Part shown: piece after piece, positions 58,793-64,000 of the stretch
How positions within the stretch are numbered: the stretch's first letter is position 1
Layout: every line of letters begins with the position of its first letter
Origin: Maricaulis parjimensis
GTDB taxonomy: Bacteria; Pseudomonadota; Alphaproteobacteria; Caulobacterales; Maricaulaceae
Assembly (NCBI RefSeq): GCF_016817355.1
Contig: NZ_JADOTT010000003.1
Coordinates: forward strand, 62,001 to 126,000
DNA: 64,000 nucleotides
Direction: 5' to 3'
Translations under genes and position numbers: made by a program
Notes under the pieces: model-generated
Told to the model about the DNA's origin: nothing
Seen by the model: only the letters and a program-made list of their open reading frames with translations
The model's database searches: none

Positions 58793-61700
58793 TCATATCC
58801 TGCATCTGACAGGCCAGGCCGTCGCGCTGGCCCTGCTTGGATCGACAGCCCTGGCCCAATCGGCCGGGGTGTTTGTCGTTGAGCGGTCGCCTTCGGGCGC
58901 GCGCATCCTGATTGATTATGATGATGCCGTGGGCAATTCCCGCCCGACGGCAGACGCGTCCGTGGAGCACACGGTTCTGATCGCCCGCCTCAGCGAGCCG
59001 CTGGATGCGGATGCGAATGATCTGGCCTCCCAGCTCGGTGATTTGGCCGCTCGGGCCCGTCTGGATCCGGATGGCCGCACGCTTCGTGTGGCACTGAACC
59101 GTCCTGCCGATGCGCATGTTTCCGCCAGCTATGACCAGGTCGCGATCGACCTCGTCGCGCCGGGCGGTGCGGCACCGGAGCCTGTTGTGTCCCCGCGCGA
59201 GGCGCGTGAGCGTGAAGAGGCCCGCCGGGCCGCCGAACTGGCAGCCCTGCCGCCTCCGCCTCCGCCGCCGGCGGATCCGCTGCCGGTCCGCTATCGCGTC
59301 GGCCAGGCGACGGAATATACGCGCATTGAATTTCTCTGGCCGCGCGAGGTGGACTTCACACTCAGCCAGGACGGCAATGAGGCAGAAATCCGGTTCGCAG
59401 AACCGGCGGAGATCGACATCAACCGGCTAGCCGGTTCCCCGCCGCGTTTCCTGGAAACCCTGCGCGCGACCCGCGAGGGTGATGAATGGGTGCTGCGCCT
59501 GACCGTGGACCCGGGCGTCCAGGTCCGCGCCTGGGGTGAGGATGGCCGGGTTGTCGTCGACTTGCCGGATCCCGATTTCGCCGATGCCGCCACCTTGCTG
59601 GCCGAACTGGGCGACCAGCTCGACCGAGTCGAAGCCGAGGTGGCCGAGCCGGTCGAGGAGATTCATGACGAGCCTCCGGTCCCTGTCGAACAGGCCGAGA
59701 CGTCGCACGCGCCAGCTACGCATGAGCCGGAAACCCATGAACCGGTGAGCCCGCCGGCCTGGCTGGAAGCCAATGCCGAGCCGGAAGACGCGCCGGGTCC
59801 GGTGGACCTGCGTGCCGATCCGGTGCCCGAGAGCGGTGTTGTCCGCGCCAACATGTCCGAATTCAACGGCGATCTGCGCATCGAATTCGACTGGGCTGCG
59901 GCACCGGGAGCGGCTGTCTTCCGCCGCGGCGAAGCGATCTGGATCGTGTTTGACGCCGCTGCCCGCCTCGACCTGCGCGAACTGGACACGACCAATCGCC
60001 GCCATGTCCGCAATTTCTCTTCGGCCCAGGGCGAGGACTGGACGGCGGCCCGGATTGTTGTTCCGGCAGCGTCCCAGGCGGAAGCCCGGGTCGATGGCAG
60101 CCGCTGGACAGTGGTTTTTTCCGAGAGCATTGATGCGCCGCCGCGCCCGATCCAGGTACGCCGTGATGCCCGTCGTGCCCGTCCGGGCCGGATTCTGCTG
60201 GATATGGCGGAGCCGCGCGAGATCCGCTGGGTTGAAGACCCGGTGGTGGGTGACCAGATCGCCGTGATCACGGCGGCGGCCCCGGTCCAGGGCGTCACCG
60301 CCCGCAGCGAATTTGTCGGCGGTACAATCCTGCCCAGTGCGCAAGGTGCGGCTGTCGAGGTGCTGGCGGATGACATCCAGGTCCAGCTGGTTGCCTCCGG
60401 TGCCGTGATTTCACGCCCCGGCGGCCTCAACCTGACCCCGGCGGGTGGTGATAGCGGCCGCCCGGACACGTCGGTCCTGGCCAATATTTCTTCGCCCGCC
60501 CTGATGTATTTCGATGCCTGGGATGGCGATGGTTATTTCCCGGAAGAATGGCGCGCCCGCCTGCGCCGCGCGTCTCTTGAGGACGGCACGGACGGTCTGA
60601 TCGCCCTGGCGCGTTTCCTTTTGGCCAACGAACTGGCGCCGGAAACCTTGGGCATGATCGATCTGGCCCTGGAAGTGGATCCGGCCCTGGCCAATGATCC
60701 TCATGTCCGCGCCATGCAGGGCGTCGCCAGCTATATGCTCAACCGTCTCGATGATGCCGAGGCCTATCTCTCGCACGCCTCCCTGGCCCAGGACCCGGCT
60801 GCCGATCTGTGGCGCGCCATGGCCGCTGTGGGAGAAGAGCGTTGGCAGGATGCGCGCCGCCGCTTCTCCACGGGCGGTTCGACCATCTACTACTACCCGC
60901 CGCATTGGCAGGCGCGCTTCCATGCCGGACACGCCCGCGCCGCTCTGGAACTGGGCGATTTCGCTGCCGCGCAGGACCATCTCTATCTGCTGGAAGGTGG
61001 CGAGCCTGATCATCAGAGCCGGATGGAAGCGGATTATATCCAGGCCCGCCTTGCCGAAGCCGAGGGCGATCTGGAAACCGCGATTGCCAGCCTGCAGACC
61101 TTGGCCGAGGCCGGCGATGGCCGGATGGAAGCCCAGGCGCTGTTTGATCTCTACCGCCTGCAGCTCGCCGTCGGGCAGATCAGCCGGGAATCGGCGATCG
61201 AGAATCTGGAAAATCTGCGTTTCCGCTGGCGTGGCGACACGATCGAGCTGGAAACCGTTCGCATGCTGGGCGAGCTCTATGTCGGTTCCGGAGAGTATGC
61301 CCGCGGACTGGACACGATGGACACCGCCCAGGCGCGCTTCCCCAATACCGAAGCCGGTCGCCGCATCGGCGAGGACATGACCACGATCTTCCGCCGTCTC
61401 TTCCTGGAGGGCGAGGCGGACCGGATGGATCCGGTCGAGGCCGTGGCGATCTTCTACCAATACCAGCATCTTGCCCCGATCGGTGCCGATGGCGACCGCA
61501 TGATCCGCCGCCTCGCAGACCGGCTCATCGCCTTCGACTTGCTCGACCCGGCGGCTGAACTTCTGCAGCACCAGGTCGATTCCCGCCTGCGGGAACCGCT
61601 CGCCCGCGCCCGTGTAGCGACCGATCTGGCCATCGTCTACCTGATGGACCGGCGCTATGAGGATGCGCTTAACGCGATCCGCTCTTCCCGCGTGGCGGGC

Positions 61701-62192
61701 CTGCCCGAGGCCGTGGTTGACGAGCGCTATCTGCTGGAAGCGCGCGCCCTGTCGGAACTGGGCCGGCATGATCAGGCCCTGGAGTTGATCTCTACCGACC
61801 AGTCTGAGGCCGCCAACCGGCTGCGGGCTGATGTTGCCTGGACCCGCCGGGACTGGGCGACAGCCGGCCGCCGCCTCGAAGCGCTTCTGGGTAATCGCTA
61901 CATGCGCGACGAAGCCCTGGATCTGTCTGAGCAGGCCGATGTGATGCGGGCGGCGATCGGTTATTCCCTGGCCCGGGACATGGCCGGTGCCCGCCGTCTG
62001 GGCCAGCGCTATGGACCGGCCATGGAACAGACGGACCAGGCCGCTGCCTTTGCTCTGCTGACCGATGAAGATGCTCGGGCCGGCAATGCCCGCTTCTCCG
62101 ATCTGGCGACCCGGATCGCCAGCATCGACACGCTGGAAGCCTTCATCGAGCCCTTCCGCGACCGTTTCAACAATGGTGGCGGCCCGAGTTGA
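58776..62192 (+). CDS. Large secreted TPR protein with AMIN-like repeats, flagellar operon
   Basis: A 1138-aa protein that I start at TTG 58776: GGAGG lies exactly six bases upstream, and it yields a signal peptide ending 'GSTALAQS' at about 29. The frame opens earlier at GTG 58737, inside motE. Three beta-rich repeats of AMIN-like character follow (near 30-115, 165-270 and 350-470), separated by a six-proline stretch and a Glu/Pro linker. The C-terminal 600 residues are TPR-like helices ('ALEVDPALANDPHVRAMQGVASYML', 'ALELGDFAAAQDHLYLLEGG'). It should be periplasmic. Coupling to motE suggests motor or stator work, for which no direct evidence exists here. Confidence 0.82.
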   Translation: MPTRASHILHLTGQAVALALLGSTALAQSAGVFVVERSPSGARILIDYDDAVGNSRPTADASVEHTVLIARLSEPLDADANDLASQLGDLAARARLDPDGRTLRVALNRPADAHVSASYDQVAIDLVAPGGAAPEPVVSPREAREREEARRAAELAALPPPPPPPADPLPVRYRVGQATEYTRIEFLWPREVDFTLSQDGNEAEIRFAEPAEIDINRLAGSPPRFLETLRATREGDEWVLRLTVDPGVQVRAWGEDGRVVVDLPDPDFADAATLLAELGDQLDRVEAEVAEPVEEIHDEPPVPVEQAETSHAPATHEPETHEPVSPPAWLEANAEPEDAPGPVDLRADPVPESGVVRANMSEFNGDLRIEFDWAAAPGAAVFRRGEAIWIVFDAAARLDLRELDTTNRRHVRNFSSAQGEDWTAARIVVPAASQAEARVDGSRWTVVFSESIDAPPRPIQVRRDARRARPGRILLDMAEPREIRWVEDPVVGDQIAVITAAAPVQGVTARSEFVGGTILPSAQGAAVEVLADDIQVQLVASGAVISRPGGLNLTPAGGDSGRPDTSVLANISSPALMYFDAWDGDGYFPEEWRARLRRASLEDGTDGLIALARFLLANELAPETLGMIDLALEVDPALANDPHVRAMQGVASYMLNRLDDAEAYLSHASLAQDPAADLWRAMAAVGEERWQDARRRFSTGGSTIYYYPPHWQARFHAGHARAALELGDFAAAQDHLYLLEGGEPDHQSRMEADYIQARLAEAEGDLETAIASLQTLAEAGDGRMEAQALFDLYRLQLAVGQISRESAIENLENLRFRWRGDTIELETVRMLGELYVGSGEYARGLDTMDTAQARFPNTEAGRRIGEDMTTIFRRLFLEGEADRMDPVEAVAIFYQYQHLAPIGADGDRMIRRLADRLIAFDLLDPAAELLQHQVDSRLREPLARARVATDLAIVYLMDRRYEDALNAIRSSRVAGLPEAVVDERYLLEARALSELGRHDQALELISTDQSEAANRLRADVAWTRRDWATAGRRLEALLGNRYMRDEALDLSEQADVMRAAIGYSLARDMAGARRLGQRYGPAMEQTDQAAAFALLTDEDARAGNARFSDLATRIASIDTLEAFIEPFRDRFNNGGGPS

Positions 62193-62257
62193 TTCGTCGC
62201 TTTGCCTGCGAATGACGACCGGCGCACACTGGTGTTTCCCTTGAAGGAGGCACCCGC

Positions 62258-62626
62258 ATGATCCTCGTTGATATTGATGCTGAAACCGGACTGGTCGTTG
62301 CCAAGGCCGTCGGTGAGGTCACCGCTTCGGACTATGAACAGGCGCTGGTTCCCGGGCTCGAGGCCGCGATCGGTGATCATGGCCCGGTCCGCATGCTCTA
62401 CTGGTTCGGACCGGAGTTCGAAGGCTTCTCACCAGGGGCTGTTTGGGCCGATGCCCGCCTGGGGCTCGATCACATGAAGGACATCGCGCGGATCGCCGTG
62501 GTCACGGACAATGCAGTGATCTCGGCCATGGTCGCGGGTGTGGGGATTTTCATGCCCATGCCCGTGCGTGTGTTCGATGAGGCACGGATCGGTGAAGCCA
62601 ATCGCTGGCTGCTGGCGGCGGACTGA
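62258..62626 (+). CDS. SpoIIAA/STAS-like protein
   Basis: A 122-aa soluble protein with a strong ribosome binding site (GAAGGAGG). The strand/helix pattern and sequences such as 'VTASDYEQALVPGLEAAIGDHG', 'LYWFGPEFEGFSPGAVWADARLGLDHM' and 'RIAVVTDNAVISAMV' closely follow the SpoIIAA-like family (PF11964 type). Function is unknown in most bacteria; such domains usually bind partner proteins or lipids. It sits between the TPR gene and convergent fliP; a flagellar role is not implied. Confidence 0.85.
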   Translation: MILVDIDAETGLVVAKAVGEVTASDYEQALVPGLEAAIGDHGPVRMLYWFGPEFEGFSPGAVWADARLGLDHMKDIARIAVVTDNAVISAMVAGVGIFMPMPVRVFDEARIGEANRWLLAAD

Positions 62627-62628
62627 AC

Positions 62629-63390
62629 TCAGCCGCCCGCTGGCCCGATGGTCCCGAAGCTCTGCATCAGCGATCCCGTCACCAGGCGCCAGCCGTCGAT
62701 CAGGACAAAGAAGATCAGCTTGAAGGGCAGGGAGATCACGATCGGTGGCAGCATCATCATGCCCATGGACATGAGGATGGAGGCCACGACCAGATCGATG
62801 ATCAGGAAGGGGATGAAGAGAAGGAAGCCGATCTCGAAGGCGCGGCGCAGCTCCGAGATCATGAAGGCCGGCGCGACGATCCAGAACGAGGTGGCTTCCG
62901 GGCTTTCCGGCAGGGGCTGCTCCGACATCTCCACGAACAGGCCCAGATCATCCTCGCGCGTGTGTGCCAGCATGAAGGTCTTCAGCGGCGCAGTGGAGAG
63001 GTCGAAGGCTTCGGTCAGCTCGATCTCTTCGGCCAGCAGGGGCTGGATCCCGTCATTGTAGGACTGGGTGAAGACCGGGGCCATGATGAAGCCGGTCAGG
63101 AAGATGGCGAGCGAGATCAGCACCGCGTTGGGCGGGCTTTGCTGCAGGCCCAGACCGGTCCGCAGCAGGGACAGGACCACGATGATGCGCACGAAGCTCG
63201 TCGTCATGATGATGATGGACGGGGCCAGCGACAGCACGGTCAGCAGGGCGACCAGCTGCAGCACCCGTTCGGTCAGATCGCCCTCGGTTCCCGTGTCGAT
63301 CGTGATGCTTTGGGCATCGGCGCCGGCACCCACCAGTGTCACAAGGCCCAGGACGAATAGCAGGGCGTAGGCCCAGAAACCCTTTTTCAT
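62629..63390 (-). CDS. fliP: Flagellar export protein FliP
   Basis: A 253-aa core channel component of the flagellar type III export gate. A signal peptide (about 1-26, ending 'GADAQS') precedes four membrane helices. Hallmarks are 'SFVRIIVVLSLLRTGLGLQQSPPNAVLISLAIFLT', and the final 'GMMMLPPIVISLPFKLIFFVLIDGW'. Length is normal. The start overlaps the fliO stop by four bases. Confidence 0.96.
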   Translation of the reverse strand: MKKGFWAYALLFVLGLVTLVGAGADAQSITIDTGTEGDLTERVLQLVALLTVLSLAPSIIIMTTSFVRIIVVLSLLRTGLGLQQSPPNAVLISLAIFLTGFIMAPVFTQSYNDGIQPLLAEEIELTEAFDLSTAPLKTFMLAHTREDDLGLFVEMSEQPLPESPEATSFWIVAPAFMISELRRAFEIGFLLFIPFLIIDLVVASILMSMGMMMLPPIVISLPFKLIFFVLIDGWRLVTGSLMQSFGTIGPAGG

Positions 63391-63707
63391 GACGCCGTCT
63401 CCTGTAATTCGACGGGTTCGGCAGGGGCGGGCTGGCTGGACAGGACGGTCTCGGCTTCCGCGCCCAGAAGGACGACATGTTCGGTTCCGTCTGCCTGGAG
63501 AATCACCAAACGGCGGCGCGGATCGATGACGAGGGTTTCCTTCAGCATCAGCCGGCGGCGATGGCCCTGGGTGAGGGCACGCAGCCCGGTCATGTTCTGC
63601 AACACCCAGCCCTTGCGGACCGCGTAGGAGAACAGGCCCAGCGCGCCGAGCAGCATGGCCAGAACGGCGATGGCGAAGAAATAGTGCGTCCAGTCGATCT
63701 CGGTCAT
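63387..63707 (-). CDS. fliO: Flagellar biosynthetic protein FliO
   Basis: A 106-aa small membrane protein that helps assemble FliP rings. One membrane helix (about 8-30) is followed by a basic cytoplasmic domain ('RRRLMLKETLVIDPRRRLVILQADGTEHVVLLG'), which fits the FliO/FliZ domain. Identification relies on this pattern and the tight linkage to fliP (four-base overlap). Confidence 0.88.
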   Translation of the reverse strand: MTEIDWTHYFFAIAVLAMLLGALGLFSYAVRKGWVLQNMTGLRALTQGHRRRLMLKETLVIDPRRRLVILQADGTEHVVLLGAEAETVLSSQPAPAEPVELQETAS

Positions 63708-63754
63708 GGAAGACCCTGCCTCATAAGAGATTACAGAGGTGTGGGGTGATGCGG

Positions 63755-63769
63755 TTAAGGGCGCATTAA
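63755..63769. promoter_or_regulatory. CtrA box between fliO and flgB
   Basis: TTAAGGGCGCATTAA is TTAA-N7-TTAA, a perfect CtrA consensus. It lies midway in the 108-bp gap between divergent fliOP and flgB. It could control either or both; in Caulobacter, early class II flagellar promoters including flgBC use such boxes. A GATTC CcrM site at 63807-63811 is near the flgB start. Confidence 0.82.
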
Positions 63770-63815
63770 CCGTGCGAGCGCAGGTTCGTTAAGACGTAGA
63801 AAAGGGGATTCGCGC

Positions 63816-64000
63816 ATGCGACCCGATGACGTGTCCGTCCTGGCCATGCTTCGCCAATCGATGAGCTTCAATGCCGAGCGCCAGCGCGTGATCTCGGAAA
63901 ATGTCGCTCATGCGAATACGCCGGGCTATGCCGCGAAGGACCTCGACGTCGCCGACTTCCAGAGCGCGCTGCAGCGTCAGCTGCGCGGCCAGGGTGTCAC
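63816..64000 (+). CDS. flgB: Flagellar basal body rod protein FlgB (3' end outside window)
   Basis: The first 61 codons of a rod protein. The N-terminus 'LRQSMSFNAERQRVISENVAHANTPGYAAKDL' carries the rod-protein motif (ENVAHANTPGY) and the FlgB start. GGGGATT lies just before the ATG. The remainder continues past the window; flgC and fliE are expected next by analogy. Confidence 0.9.
   Translation, partial: MRPDDVSVLAMLRQSMSFNAERQRVISENVAHANTPGYAAKDLDVADFQSALQRQLRGQGV

Overview
The window is GC-rich alphaproteobacterial chromosome. Gene content and regulatory sites (CtrA boxes, GANTC sites, a sigma-54 flagellar promoter, a dcw cluster preceded by rnpB, DUF6468/MotE flagellar genes) point to the Caulobacterales/Maricaulales side, most plausibly a Maricaulis/Oceanicaulis-like stalked marine bacterium. 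That assignment is inferred from content and order, not from a search. DNA is high-GC throughout except for one clearly AT-richer block at about 9.53-11.69 kb.

Layout. 1-9.5 kb: the C-terminal barrel of a TonB-dependent receptor, a DPP-IV-type S9 peptidase, two unknown proteins, ettA with a strong terminator, and an S41 peptidase divergent from a MarR regulator across a perfect 18-bp palindrome. 9.5-11.7 kb: an AT-rich insert carrying one NACHT-domain NTPase, a probable single-gene anti-phage defence module. 11.7-26.6 kb: D-amino acid dehydrogenase, an ArsR-methyltransferase fusion, a RimB-like protease/rimK/M14 carboxypeptidase-type operon, a fasciclin protein, a single-chain 5-oxoprolinase/hydantoinase, a TerB-DnaJ protein, a CE15-like esterase, an EamA exporter and an AmpD-like amidase. 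26.6-27.0 kb: the RNase P RNA gene.

27.3-47.5 kb is an almost uninterrupted division and cell wall (dcw) cluster: mraZ-rsmH-ftsL-ftsI-murE-murF-mraY-murD-ftsW-murG-murC-murB-(unknown)-ddl-ftsQ-ftsA-ftsZ-lpxC. Most junctions are 1-8 nt overlaps. MraZ-type TGGGN repeats lie upstream of mraZ, and a perfect CtrA box lies in front of ftsZ. An unrecognised 197-aa protein sits between murB and ddl. bamD, recN and ligA follow.

52.3-64 kb is flagellar: flgF-flgG-flgA-flgH on the minus strand behind a sigma-54 type promoter; divergent fliL-fliM-DUF6468-motE and a 1138-aa secreted TPR protein; then a SpoIIAA-like protein, fliO-fliP on the minus strand, and the start of flgB, with a second perfect CtrA box between fliO and flgB. 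Cell division, envelope growth and flagellar assembly thus appear tied to the CtrA/CcrM cell-cycle circuit. The most likely 'new biology' candidates are the NACHT gene, the unknown dcw gene, the TPR protein behind motE, and the rim operon with its third enzyme.
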